Positions 1-7,010 of a stretch of DNA of 20,611 bases are shown one piece after another. This DNA comes from Candidatus Tectimicrobiota bacterium (lineage in GTDB: Bacteria > JACPSX01). Each line of letters begins with the position of its first letter. Position 1 is the stretch's first letter. The notes under the pieces are model-generated. The model saw nothing but the letters and a program-made list of their open reading frames with translations, made no database searches and was not told the DNA's origin. Where the stretch lies: the NCBI GenBank assembly GCA_016193065.1, contig JACPSX010000039.1, positions 1-20,611 on the forward strand, read 5' to 3'. The translations under genes were made by a program, and so were the position numbers.

Positions 1-166
1 CGGCGACAAGGCCCTCTTCAACCTAGCCCTGGTTTATGAAAAAACAGGCAAAAAGCAGGAAGCCATTCGAGCCTGGAAAAACTACCTGACCCTGGTCCTG
101 GAAGGAGAAAACGCTCAGATGGCCAAAGAGCACATCGCGGTATTGGAAAGGGAGAAAGCCCCCTGA
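1..166 (+). CDS. TPR-repeat protein, C-terminal fragment
   Basis: This is the last 54 codons of a gene that enters from the left edge in the frame starting at base 2 and ends at a TGA at 164-166. The visible residues include ALFNLALVYEKTGKKQEAI, a standard tetratricopeptide helix pair, followed by a second helical stretch ending in EREKAP. TPR units usually mediate protein-protein contacts. The partner and function cannot be told from this fragment. It is the only plus-strand gene in the window and converges on the minus-strand fmdB-like gene. The tail is not long enough to assign a subfamily. Confidence 0.8.
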   Translation, partial: GDKALFNLALVYEKTGKKQEAIRAWKNYLTLVLEGENAQMAKEHIAVLEREKAP

Positions 167-188
167 GCATTGAGGGGACAAAGGCCCT

Positions 189-245
189 GCCTCTCCACCT
201 CCGGGTGGCCCCACCGGACCCGCCTTGGGACCCGATCGGAGAGGC
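189..245. terminator. Nested inverted repeats between convergent genes (possible bidirectional terminator)
   Basis: GCCTCTCC at 189-196 pairs perfectly with GGAGAGGC at 238-245. Inside the loop, TCCGGGTGGCC followed by CCACCGGA (200-218) forms a second stem with one bulged G. The structure sits between the ends of two convergent genes, where a shared terminator is expected. Neither side has a T-run, so it does not meet the intrinsic-terminator pattern. The rest of 167-332 shows nothing recognisable. Confidence 0.35.
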
Positions 246-332
246 CCGGGATTCTCGCCTCCAGGGCAAGATAGAGGGGGCAGTTCTCAGAGTCGAGGCA
301 AGGGGAAATAATCACTCTCGCTGGTCTTCAGC

Positions 333-716
333 TCACAGGTCATCGTCGAAATCGCTCGAATCTTCTTCCCGAGAGTGTCCAGAGAGGCCTTCTTCGCCGC
401 CGTGAGACTCTCCTTCCATCATCTCGTCCACCATGGCATCAAAATCTTCGCCGCCTTCCTCTCCCAGGGCACTCCCCATCTTTCTGGCCCAGCGGGCCAG
501 ATCCCGGGGATTCTCGGGGTCCCCGATCTTCGTCGGGTCCGCCAACTCCTCCATAATCGCCTCTTCGGAACGGACCCGGGCGATCCGGGAGATGAGTTTT
601 CTGTAGTTCGTCCCTCCACACCTCGGGCAAGAAGCGGCGACTTCATGGGCCGATACACCGACCAGGAGGGAAAACTTCCTGCGGCAATCGTGACAGAGGT
701 ACTCAAAGATGGGCAT
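333..716 (-). CDS. FmdB-family zinc-ribbon protein
   Basis: A 127-residue protein starting MPIFEYLCHDC. It has the N-terminal FmdB/CxxC_CxxC_SSSS zinc ribbon with C8/C11 and C30/C33 as the metal-binding pairs. The family is annotated as putative regulatory after FmdB of methylotrophs, but its biochemical role is not established. The second half is a long, acidic, probably disordered tail ending in DDDL, longer than in the ~70-110-residue members. The ATG lies 17 bases after the stop of the upstream aminotransferase gene, so it is probably the last gene of that transcript. Whether it has anything to do with the sugar pathway is unknown. Confidence 0.85.
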   Translation of the reverse strand: MPIFEYLCHDCRRKFSLLVGVSAHEVAASCPRCGGTNYRKLISRIARVRSEEAIMEELADPTKIGDPENPRDLARWARKMGSALGEEGGEDFDAMVDEMMEGESHGGEEGLSGHSREEDSSDFDDDL

Positions 717-733
717 GCGGTTTCATTCCCCTG

Positions 734-1903
734 CTAAACAACAAGCCCGGGAGCGCCGGGGCCTGATTTAATAGACGACAGTTGATAGAACTCGGCGATC
801 TTTTCCACGATATAACTCTGTGCTTCGGCGCTCAACTCCGGATAGATGGGCAAGGCCAGCGTCTCCCGGGCGGCCCGGGCCGCCTCCGGGCAATCCTCCT
901 CCCGGTACCCCAAGTTACTGAAACAGGGCTGAGCATGCAAGGGCACAGGGTAGTAGATCATCGTGTCGACTCCCGAATCTTTCAGGAACCGCTGCAGCTC
1001 ATCCCGGCGCGGCATTCGGACAACGTACTGATGGAAGGTGTGGTCCCGCTTCGTCTTGGTGGTGGGAATGCGGATCGTCCCGAGCATACCGCGGCGGCGA
1101 ATCTCCTGCTCATAAATCCTCGACTTTTCCACACGCCCGGCAATCCACCGGAGAACATGAGGGAGTTTCACCCGCAAGACGGCCGCCTGCAAAGCATCAA
1201 GGCGGAAGTTTCCCCCGATCAGGGAGTGGTAGTATTTCGGTTTGGAGCCGTGGGTGCGTAGAATTTCCACTCTTTCAGCCAGCGTCCGATCATTGGTCAC
1301 CACCATGCCCCCATCCCCGAACCCTCCCAGGGTCTTGCTGGGAAAGAACGAGAAGCACCCCAGGTCCCCCATGGTCCCGGCTCTCCGGGTTGAGCCAGCC
1401 AGGTTGTACTGGGCTCCAATGGCCTGAGCCGCATCCTCCACCACCCAGAGCTTGTGCCGATGGGCCAGCTCCAGGACGGCATCCATGTCAGCACACTGGC
1501 CAAAGAGATGTACGGGGATAATCCCGCGGGTCCGGGGGCCGATCCAGGACTCGACCTTGCGCACGTCTAGATTGAGAGTGTCGGGCTCCACGTCCACGAA
1601 AACGGGTCTTGCCCCGAGCCGGCTGATTACTCCCGCCGTGGCAAAGAAGCTGTAGCTCGTCGTGATCACCTCGTCTCCAGGGCCGACTCCCAGGGCCATC
1701 AGGGAGACCAGTAAGGCGTCGGTTCCGGAGGACACTCCCACCGCATGCTTCGCCTCGCAAAATGCCGCGACTTCTTTCTCGAGAGCCTCCACCGGTTTCC
1801 CCAGGATGAACTGCTGGCTATCGCACAAACCGTCCATGGCAGCCCGCACTTCCTCCCGAATCGCGGCATACTGGCCCTGCAAATCGAGAAAGGGTATCTT
1901 CAC
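734..1903 (-). CDS. wlbC: DegT/DnrJ/EryC1/StrS-family sugar aminotransferase (WlbC/WbpE type)
   Basis: A 389-residue PLP-dependent aminotransferase acting on keto-sugar nucleotides. The N-terminus [10 protein letters not shown], the cofactor aspartate in [11 protein letters not shown] (D157) and the Schiff-base lysine in [15 protein letters not shown] (K190) are all present, and the length is normal for the family. The open frame continues 57 codons upstream, but the start chosen is the GTG at 1903. It overlaps the TGA of the preceding gene as GTGA and matches the family N-terminus. The preceding gene encodes a WlbA-WlbB-like fusion, so the likely reaction is glutamate-dependent amination of UDP-3-keto-GlcNAc uronate. 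Substrate choice is inferred from this context. Other DegT enzymes (perosamine, QuiNAc4N synthesis) look similar. Confidence 0.88.
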   Translation of the reverse strand: MKIPFLDLQGQYAAIREEVRAAMDGLCDSQQFILGKPVEALEKEVAAFCEAKHAVGVSSGTDALLVSLMALGVGPGDEVITTSYSFFATAGVISRLGARPVFVDVEPDTLNLDVRKVESWIGPRTRGIIPVHLFGQCADMDAVLELAHRHKLWVVEDAAQAIGAQYNLAGSTRRAGTMGDLGCFSFFPSKTLGGFGDGGMVVTNDRTLAERVEILRTHGSKPKYYHSLIGGNFRLDALQAAVLRVKLPHVLRWIAGRVEKSRIYEQEIRRRGMLGTIRIPTTKTKRDHTFHQYVVRMPRRDELQRFLKDSGVDTMIYYPVPLHAQPCFSNLGYREEDCPEAARAARETLALPIYPELSAEAQSYIVEKIAEFYQLSSIKSGPGAPGLVV

Positions 1904-3522
1904 TTTTTTACCCTTGCTGACGGGATGGGCTCCACCTTCTCTCCCTTCATCCGGTAGCGCTCGCCGCAAGCGGAGCAGGAGAGTACGGTGCCGGCGGGCG
2001 AAGGTTTCTTGGTCTTTCCCTTGGCCCTGGGCTCCGAGTTCCCGGCCATCTTGACCCCGCACTGGCACATCCACCCCTGGATTCTACCCGGATTCCCCAG
2101 CACCAGGGCGTAATCGGGCACATCCTTAGTCACCACGGCCCCGGCACCGATGAAGGCGGACTTCCCCACCGTATGCCCGCACACGATCGTCGCATTGGCG
2201 CCAATCGTGGCGCCCCGGCGCACCAGGGTTTTCCGGTACTCGTCCTTCCGCGAGACGTGGCTGCGCGGGTTGATCACATTGGTAAACACCATGGAAGGCC
2301 CGCAAAAGACGTCATCCTCCAGGGTCACTTCTTCGAAAACCGACACATCGTTCTGGATTTTGACGTTGTTGCCAACCACCACGTTCTTACCGATGAAAAC
2401 GTTCTGTCCGATGGAGCAATTGCGTCCGATCTTTGCTCCACTCATGACATGAGAGAAATGCCAGATGCGCGTCCCTTCTCCGATCTCGCAGGGCTCGTCG
2501 ATGACCGCTGTGGGGTGAGCAAAATAGGGTTGCTCGGGGGCTTTCTCCAGCGCAACGATCTGGTTCTTCCCCTCCAGAGAAGATTGGGCCGCAGCCAGAA
2601 CTTCCAAAACCTGCAGGCCGCTTTCTCCGTCGGTGAGAGGGCGACTCCGAGTCTCTACACAGCCCAGAAAATGCTCGCATTCGGCCCGCAGGGGCTCGGC
2701 TTCTTCGACAGGGACAATCTGAGCATCCTCCCGGCGGGGCACCGGGATCCGATCCACCCACTCGATCTTGTGGTTAAAAAGGAGGAGTTTCTCTCTGGGG
2801 GCCACGTCGTCGAAGACGGCCATCTGGCGGTCCCCGACGAGGACCAGCTTTTGCTCCTTGTAGGGGTGAAGCCAGCTTACGAAGATGTGAGCCCGCACTC
2901 CGCTCTTGAAGCTCATGGTAGTGACGGTCACGTCGGCAATGTCCCGATGCAGGTAGTTGCCCCCGTTGGCAGACACCGCCACCGGAACCTCTCCCAGCAG
3001 GTACAGGATGACGGCAATGTCGTGAGGGGCAAAGCTCCACAGGATGTTTTCCTCGTTTCGGAAGCGTCCCAGGTTGAGCCGGTTGGAGTAGACGTACTGG
3101 ATCTTCCCCAGATCCCCCCGGGACACCATTTCCTTGAGCTTGAGGACCGCTGGGTGGTACCGCAAGACATGCCCCACCATGAGGATCAGACCCTTTTCTT
3201 TGGCCAGGTCGACGAGCGCTCTCCCTTCCGCCACCTTGAGGGAGAGGGGCTTCTCGACAAAGACGTCCTTGCCGGCGACCAGGGCCTGGCGGGCCATCTC
3301 GTAGTGCTGCTCGGCCCGAGTAGCGATGGCAACGGCCGGAATTGCGGGGTCAGCCAGAATTTCCTGGTAACCGGCCACCAGCCGCACTCCGGGTGCCACA
3401 TTCTCGAAGGATTTCAGCCGTTGCGGGTCGCTCTCGCAGACCGCACTGAGCTTCCCCAGGGCGGCAAAGTTCCGAACCAAGTTTTTTCCCCAGTACCCGG
3501 CTCCTACGACTGCCACACCCAT
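1900..3522 (-). CDS. Fused Gfo/Idh/MocA sugar dehydrogenase + left-handed beta-helix N-acetyltransferase (WlbA-WlbB fusion)
   Basis: A 540-residue two-domain enzyme. Residues 1-330 are a Gfo/Idh/MocA oxidoreductase with a Rossmann GAGYWG (7-12), the EKP motif at 90-92 and HDIA at 167-170. They resemble WlbA/WbpB, which oxidises UDP-GlcNAcA at C3. Residues 334-485 are a hexapeptide-repeat acyltransferase very like WlbB/WbpD ([34 protein letters not shown] near the end). It would acetylate the 3-amino sugar. A C-terminal zinc-ribbon tail follows, with C486/C488 and C516/C519. The start is the ATG at 3522, preceded by GGGGAG at 8-nt spacing. The longer open frame upstream is low-complexity Ala/Gly. 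The stop overlaps the wlbC GTG, so translation is coupled. Family matches are strong and the precise substrate is inferred. Confidence 0.88.
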   Translation of the reverse strand: MGVAVVGAGYWGKNLVRNFAALGKLSAVCESDPQRLKSFENVAPGVRLVAGYQEILADPAIPAVAIATRAEQHYEMARQALVAGKDVFVEKPLSLKVAEGRALVDLAKEKGLILMVGHVLRYHPAVLKLKEMVSRGDLGKIQYVYSNRLNLGRFRNEENILWSFAPHDIAVILYLLGEVPVAVSANGGNYLHRDIADVTVTTMSFKSGVRAHIFVSWLHPYKEQKLVLVGDRQMAVFDDVAPREKLLLFNHKIEWVDRIPVPRREDAQIVPVEEAEPLRAECEHFLGCVETRSRPLTDGESGLQVLEVLAAAQSSLEGKNQIVALEKAPEQPYFAHPTAVIDEPCEIGEGTRIWHFSHVMSGAKIGRNCSIGQNVFIGKNVVVGNNVKIQNDVSVFEEVTLEDDVFCGPSMVFTNVINPRSHVSRKDEYRKTLVRRGATIGANATIVCGHTVGKSAFIGAGAVVTKDVPDYALVLGNPGRIQGWMCQCGVKMAGNSEPRAKGKTKKPSPAGTVLSCSACGERYRMKGEKVEPIPSARVKK

Positions 3523-3635
3523 ACACTCTGCTCCCCAGCGCTCAACAACCAGCTTCGGTCTTCCATCTGACACCGAATTGCCCGAAGCCTGCATCTTCAT
3601 GGGTCCCCCGCCTCCCGCCATCGGGGCTGCTGCCA

Positions 3636-3663
3636 ATTATCGGCAAAATGACGCAGGAATCAA
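3636..3663 (-). promoter_or_regulatory. Candidate sigma70-type promoter for the wlb genes
   Basis: On the minus strand there is TTGATT (3663-3658), a 16-nt spacer and GATAAT (3641-3636). It lies about 115 nt upstream of the fused dehydrogenase/acetyltransferase start, in the 205-nt gap after galE. The match is 4/6 and 5/6 to consensus. It would allow the wlb genes to be expressed independently of galE. Confidence 0.45.
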
Positions 3664-3727
3664 GACGCTTATCAGGCGCGAATCGAGAAACTTCGGAGCC
3701 AGTCATCGTTCTCCCAGACAAGATATT

Positions 3728-4840
3728 TCATCCCGGCCGAACGGGTTTTGGTTTGGTGTCCGCCGGAACCGCTCTCAGCGTCCTCCACTTCTGCTCCCAG
3801 GTCCAGGCGCTCGCAATGATGGTCTCCAAATCCGGGATGGCCGGCTCCCACCCCAGGACCCGGCGGGCCTTGGTGCTATCGCTAATGAGAACCGGGGGAT
3901 CTCCCGGGCGGCGCCCCGCGCTGGCCAGCCGAATTTTTTCCCCTCGGACCCTCTCGGCCACCTGAATGACTTGACGGACCGAAAAGCCGTTGCCGTTTCC
4001 CAGGTTAAACACGCCACTTTCCCCGCCCTTCTCCAGATAATCCAGGGCCAGCATGTGCGCCGCTGCCACGTCGCTCACGTGAACGTAGTCCCGAATGCAG
4101 GTCCCATCCGCAGTGGGGTAATCGCTGCCAAAGACTCTCAGAGCCTCACCCTCCCGCATTCCGGCCCGCAAGGCCAGCGGAATCAGGTGAGTCTCCGGAT
4201 CATGGAGTTCGCCTGTTTCTCCTTCCGGGTCAGCTCCGGAAGCATTGAAGTAACGAAGACAGACGGCGCGAAATCCGTAGGCCCGGCAGTAATCCTCCAG
4301 AATCTCCTCCACCATCTGCTTGCTTTTGCCGTACGGAGACAGGGGGTTTTTGGGGTGATCTTCTTTGAGAGGGAGGGAGAGAGGAGTCCCGTAGACTGCG
4401 CAGCTGGAAGAAAAGATGAAAAGCTTCACCCCGGAGGCTCTCATGGCTTCCAGGAGCACCAGGGACTTGCCCACATTGTTCAGGTAGTAACGCCCCGGAT
4501 CCCCCATGGATTCCCCCACATAGGCGTGGGCGGCAAAATGCATGACAGCAGAGATCGGGTAGCGGGCAAACAGAGTTTTCACCCGCAGATCGTCTCCCAC
4601 ATCCCCCTTCTCAAAAGTCCCCCAACGAGCCAGTTCCACATGCCCCGTACTCAGGTTATCCAGGATGATCGGGTGAAACCCTGCCCTGGCGAGGGCCTTA
4701 GCCGCATGGGAACCCACATATCCGGATCCTCCCGTAACCAGGATGAAGCGATCCTTTCGGGCAGAAGGGGCAGGGACATCTCTCCTTGCCCCTCTCATCC
4801 GTCTCCTCCTCACTTTGCCCGTTCTCCCAGTAGGTTCCAT
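3728..4840 (-). CDS. galE: UDP-glucose/UDP-GlcNAc 4-epimerase
   Basis: An extended short-chain dehydrogenase that interconverts UDP-Glc/UDP-Gal or their N-acetyl forms. It has the NAD motif TGGSGYVGSH (36-45), SSSCAVYG with the catalytic Ser, and YGKSK with Tyr170/Lys174. The GalE signature YFNASGADPEGETGE and the C-terminal RRPGDPP are also present. With the ATG at 4840 it is 370 aa, with an unusual ~30-residue basic N-terminal extension before the usual start. An ATG at 4798 (356 aa) also has an ideal AGGAGG at 6 nt, so the start is uncertain. Upstream is a terminator hairpin and a TTGACT hexamer (4900-4895) without a good -10. A hexamer inverted repeat covers the first ribosome binding site. 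It leads a sugar-nucleotide cluster. Confidence 0.92.
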   Translation of the reverse strand: MEPTGRTGKVRRRRMRGARRDVPAPSARKDRFILVTGGSGYVGSHAAKALARAGFHPIILDNLSTGHVELARWGTFEKGDVGDDLRVKTLFARYPISAVMHFAAHAYVGESMGDPGRYYLNNVGKSLVLLEAMRASGVKLFIFSSSCAVYGTPLSLPLKEDHPKNPLSPYGKSKQMVEEILEDYCRAYGFRAVCLRYFNASGADPEGETGELHDPETHLIPLALRAGMREGEALRVFGSDYPTADGTCIRDYVHVSDVAAAHMLALDYLEKGGESGVFNLGNGNGFSVRQVIQVAERVRGEKIRLASAGRRPGDPPVLISDSTKARRVLGWEPAIPDLETIIASAWTWEQKWRTLRAVPADTKPKPVRPG

Positions 4841-4846
4841 TAAGCC

Positions 4847-4865
4847 TCCTCCCCTCAGCGGAGGA
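4847..4865 (-). promoter_or_regulatory. Inverted repeat over the galE Shine-Dalgarno sequence
   Basis: On the minus strand TCCTCC (4865-4860) and GGAGGA (4852-4847) form a perfect 6-bp stem with a 7-nt loop. The right arm is the ribosome binding site of the ATG at 4840. Pairing would hide it and could favour the internal ATG at 4798, which has its own AGGAGG. This is a structural reading only. Confidence 0.35.
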
Positions 4866-4905
4866 TCTTTTTCATTTCCGGCAATGCAGGCCCAAGTCAA
4901 TCCAA

Positions 4906-4934
4906 TAGAGGAGCAACCCCACCGGGCTCCTCTA
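4906..4934 (-). terminator. Terminator-like hairpin after the histidine phosphatase gene
   Basis: A perfect 9-bp stem, TAGAGGAGC (4906-4914) and GCTCCTCTA (4926-4934), with an 11-nt loop. It begins 24 nt after the stop of the phosphatase gene. On the minus strand it is followed by TTGGATTGACTT, which is T-rich but not a run. It separates the phosphatase from galE. Confidence 0.55.
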
Positions 4935-4958
4935 CCCTTCTCGACTGTGGTAAGCGCG

Positions 4959-5573
4959 TCACTCTTTTAAGCCTGCCAGATGGAAAGTCTGATTCAAGGT
5001 GATCAGGGAGGTCTGGCCGTTGGCAAACTCGATAATGTTGAGAGCCGCCTCGTCTTGACGGATGATTCGGTAGAGATTCAAGTCCATCTGCAGAAGCCTG
5101 CACAGGGTCACCCGGTTGACCAGATTGTGGCTGACCACAACCACGCTCCCTTGCGGATGTTTCCCCACGATTTCCTCTATGGACCTCCAGGCCCGCTCCT
5201 GTAAAGACGCCAGGGATTCTCCGTCCGGGATCAGCACGCCGGCCGGAGCCTTCTTCCATTGCTCGATAAATGCCGGGTGGCGAGTGACAATTTCCTGATA
5301 AGTGAGCCCCTCCAGACGACCCTGATCCAGTTCCATGAGTCCGGGGCGTGTCTGCACGGGGATTCCGCGGGACGCCGCAATGCCTTCGGCCATGTAGAGG
5401 GCTCGACCCAGAGGAGAGGAATAGACGGCTTCGAGCGGCTCACCTTGCAGATGAAGCGCCACCCGCTGGCTTTGCTCTTCTCCGACCTTGGTCAGCTCCA
5501 CGTCCGTGACGCCCTGCACGCGGCCTTCCCGGTTCCATCGCGTCTGGCCATGACGCAATAAAATTAAACGCAT
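4959..5573 (-). CDS. Histidine phosphatase family protein (phosphoglycerate mutase / alpha-ribazole phosphatase-like)
   Basis: A 204-residue branch-1 histidine phosphatase. The phospho-acceptor is H8 in LILLRHGQTRWN, with the second-half histidine H149 in VVVVSHN. R57 (SSPLGRA) and E81 (ELDQGRLEG) complete the active site. Such enzymes are soluble and remove phosphate from small metabolites. Members of this length include CobC, GpmB-like and broad-specificity phosphatases, so the substrate is open. There are no cobalamin genes around it to support CobC. A consensus -10 lies 28 nt upstream, GGAGGAGG precedes the ATG, and a hairpin follows the stop. It therefore looks like a single-gene transcript. 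Confidence 0.88.
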   Translation of the reverse strand: MRLILLRHGQTRWNREGRVQGVTDVELTKVGEEQSQRVALHLQGEPLEAVYSSPLGRALYMAEGIAASRGIPVQTRPGLMELDQGRLEGLTYQEIVTRHPAFIEQWKKAPAGVLIPDGESLASLQERAWRSIEEIVGKHPQGSVVVVSHNLVNRVTLCRLLQMDLNLYRIIRQDEAALNIIEFANGQTSLITLNQTFHLAGLKE

Positions 5574-5600
5574 CGGCCCTCCTCCGATTCATTGCGGACG

Positions 5601-5630
5601 ATTATACCCAAGAGTCACGTAGCGGCGCAA
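5601..5630 (-). promoter_or_regulatory. Promoter of the histidine phosphatase gene
   Basis: On the minus strand a perfect TATAAT (5606-5601) lies 18 nt downstream of TTGCGC (5630-5625). The -35 matches only 3/6. The -10 is 27 nt before the ATG at 5573, leaving a short leader that contains GGAGGAGG. Confidence 0.6.
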
Positions 5631-5730
5631 CGCTCTTCGCTACCCACAGTTCTTGTCCGCGGAAGCGTGAGGGAGTACGAGAGTCTCATGCAAGGGGCAG
5701 TCCCCACAGGTGATTCAAGCATCTGCAAGC

Positions 5731-5879
5731 GGAGACCGGGGTGCCCCTTGGGGCTCCAGTAAACTTTTGCGCGGGAGGGCGATTAGGGTCTCTTGCTTTT
5801 CGCATGCGAGAAGATTCAAGTCTTCCACGAGCGACGCCTGCAAAACTTTAAGTCGCCCTGCGGGGCACACCCGGTCTCC
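5731..5879. repeat. ~150-nt imperfect inverted repeat
   Basis: GGAGACCGGGGTGCCCC at 5731-5747 reappears reverse-complemented at 5862-5879 with one inserted base. The midpoint is the palindrome CGCATGCG (5801-5808), flanked by CTTTT and GAGAAG. The arms between are recognisably related in reverse complement, for example AAACTTTTGC near 5761 and GCAAAACTTT near 5840. The whole can fold as one long hairpin. Confidence 0.65.
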
Positions 5880-5928
5880 CGGTCCATCTCCCCTTGCCAC
5901 AATCAACCGATCAACCGCCACCCTCCTT

Positions 5929-6045
5929 CTCCGAGGGGGCCGCCCCCGTAGGCGATCTAAGGGGTTGCGAGGAAGAGGACCCTCGATTCCGCCAACACAA
6001 CTCGCGTCGTAAGCCCTTCGTGAGCCAAGGGGGCACCCCCTCGGA
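5929..6045 (-). repeat. Dispersed GC-hairpin repeat, copy A
   Basis: Read on the minus strand, this 117-bp segment opens with TCCGAGGGGGTGCCCCCTTGG and closes with TCGCCTACGGGGG, two more bases and CCCCCTCGGAG. The plus-strand segment 8113-8228 has the same layout and nearly the same length. The two ends match closely and the middle is more diverged. Each end is a tight hairpin with a G5/C5 stem and a 2-3-nt loop. Confidence 0.65.
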
Positions 6046-6066
6046 ACTTGTCCTTGGGCCGATACC

Positions 6067-6828
6067 TCACGCGAAGCGGGGCAAATCAAAGAACGGCCGC
6101 AAGGAGATGGCCCTTCCCATGCGGGTTTGAATGTAGCGCTCCAGGACCTCAAGGCAACTCTGCACGGCGGCAGACGGCCCGGGCAACCCCACAGGCGATC
6201 CTGGTTCCGCCCGCAGACCGCAACGCAGGGCGGCCAGCACTGGGGGAGAGATTTCCAACCGATCCGGTGCCAGGGGTGCGCATCCTGAACAGAGGATCCC
6301 CCCCAGCAACGGGCTAAAGGAGGGGGCATCCCCCGGAAGAGTCTTACTGCAATGCACACACTGCCCGAGCTGGGGTTCGTAACCGGTGAGGGCCAGCAGG
6401 TTGAGCACAAAGGGCACCAGCAGAGCGATTCCGTCAACCTCCCCTTCCAGAGCCCGCAGACTGCGTGCCAGCAGCCCATACAGGAGGGGTGTGGCTTCCC
6501 CTTCCCGGGTGAAGCGATCCATAAGCTCAGACATTTTCAAGGCCGGGCCGAGCCGAGAGAGGTCCTCTCGCAGCGCCTGGAAGGAATGAATGAGATCGAC
6601 GTGGTTTACCCGAGCCAGGGTCTTCCCCTCTCTAAGGAAGTACACCAGATCCACCTCCGAGAGAGGTTCCAGACGGCCCGCAAACGGGCTTGCTAATTTG
6701 CGGGCCCGGCGGGATACACCGCTCACCTTCCCGTAACGGGCACTCAAAAAGACCGTGATCCGGTCTGTCTCCCCCAGGTTGTAGTTGCGCAGGACAATAG
6801 CCGAGGTGCGATGCAGGGACAAGCCCAC
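6067..6828 (-). CDS. recO: DNA repair protein RecO
   Basis: A 253-residue RecO, which anneals complementary strands and helps load RecA on SSB-coated DNA with RecR/RecF. The N-terminal OB-fold segment reads LHRTSAIVLRNYNLGETDRI, the family start. The zinc-binding cysteines are C157/C160 (CVHC) and C180/C183 (CSGC). Length is normal. The start is GTG 6828, with a TTG at 6822 as alternative; neither has a good ribosome binding site. A strong intrinsic terminator ends only 8 nt upstream of this GTG, and an extended -10 overlaps it. The gene therefore seems cut off from upstream transcription. Confidence 0.93.
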   Translation of the reverse strand: MGLSLHRTSAIVLRNYNLGETDRITVFLSARYGKVSGVSRRARKLASPFAGRLEPLSEVDLVYFLREGKTLARVNHVDLIHSFQALREDLSRLGPALKMSELMDRFTREGEATPLLYGLLARSLRALEGEVDGIALLVPFVLNLLALTGYEPQLGQCVHCSKTLPGDAPSFSPLLGGILCSGCAPLAPDRLEISPPVLAALRCGLRAEPGSPVGLPGPSAAVQSCLEVLERYIQTRMGRAISLRPFFDLPRFA

Positions 6829-6836
6829 CCCCGAAC

Positions 6837-6868
6837 AAAAAAACTCTTGCCCGCCTCCGGGTCAAGAG
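6837..6868 (-). terminator. Intrinsic terminator directly upstream of recO
   Basis: On the minus strand CTCTTG, a bulged A and CCCG pair with CGGG and CAAGAG across a GAGG tetraloop. This makes ten pairs, followed at once by seven T residues (6843-6837). It is a textbook rho-independent terminator for transcripts coming from the LysM lipoprotein gene. It ends 8 nt before the recO start codon. Confidence 0.85.
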
Positions 6869-6870
6869 CT

Positions 6871-6879
6871 TCTATACCA
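6871..6879 (-). promoter_or_regulatory. Candidate extended -10 promoter for recO
   Basis: TGGTATAGA on the minus strand fits an extended -10 (TGn plus TATAGA), with no clear -35. Initiation 5-9 nt downstream would fall at about 6866-6862, inside or just past the left arm of the terminator. Such transcripts would lack the full hairpin. Confidence 0.4.
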
Positions 6880-6902
6880 TCTTGCCAGTGGGCACCCGGG
6901 CC

Positions 6903-7010
6903 CTGGTGCCGTTCCAACTATTTTGGGCTACGTTCCCATCTCCTCCAATCCATACCTCTTCTGCCACGTACATCGCTCAAATTGGGCGCAGCAAGTTGGA
7001 ACGGTACTAG
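6903..7010. repeat. MITE-like inverted-repeat element, copy 1
   Basis: A 108-bp element with 17-bp terminal inverted repeats, CTGGTGCCGTTCCAACT (6903-6919) and AGTTGGAACGGTACTAG (6994-7010), 15/17 paired. It shares both ends with the element at 16333-16439, including GCTCAAATTGGGCGCA (6975-6990), while the middle differs. The outer four bases (CTGG/CTAG) could be a decayed target duplication. The right end contains the TAG stop of the LysM gene. No transposase is present. Confidence 0.75.

Larger units (their letters stand above)
5574..6066. other. 493-bp gene-free stretch between recO and the phosphatase gene
   Basis: No open frame here looks like a protein; those that cross it run through recO or its shadow frames. 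It holds a promoter next to the phosphatase, a ~150-nt imperfect hairpin (5731-5879), and a 117-bp repeat (5929-6045) shared with the gene-free stretch at 7964-8619. I see no tRNA T-loop, riboswitch core or known small RNA signature. Confidence 0.6.

Noticed and set aside
2173-3570. 465-codon plus-strand open frame
   Set aside because: Antisense shadow of the dehydrogenase/acetyltransferase fusion, with no recognisable domain. The minus-strand product has Rossmann, EKP and hexapeptide motifs.
5715-6479. 254-codon minus-strand frame crossing from recO into the gene-free stretch
   Set aside because: It overlaps recO out of frame. The part outside recO is an Arg/Pro-rich reading of the GC hairpins and the long inverted repeat.
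6903-7010. Integron attC site
   Set aside because: Length, conserved ends and variable core resemble attC, and AAC/GTT are present. However the boxes are TTCCAAC/GTTGGAA, not RYYYAAC/GTTRRRY. There is no cassette gene or IntI, and the two copies bracket 9 kb of housekeeping genes.
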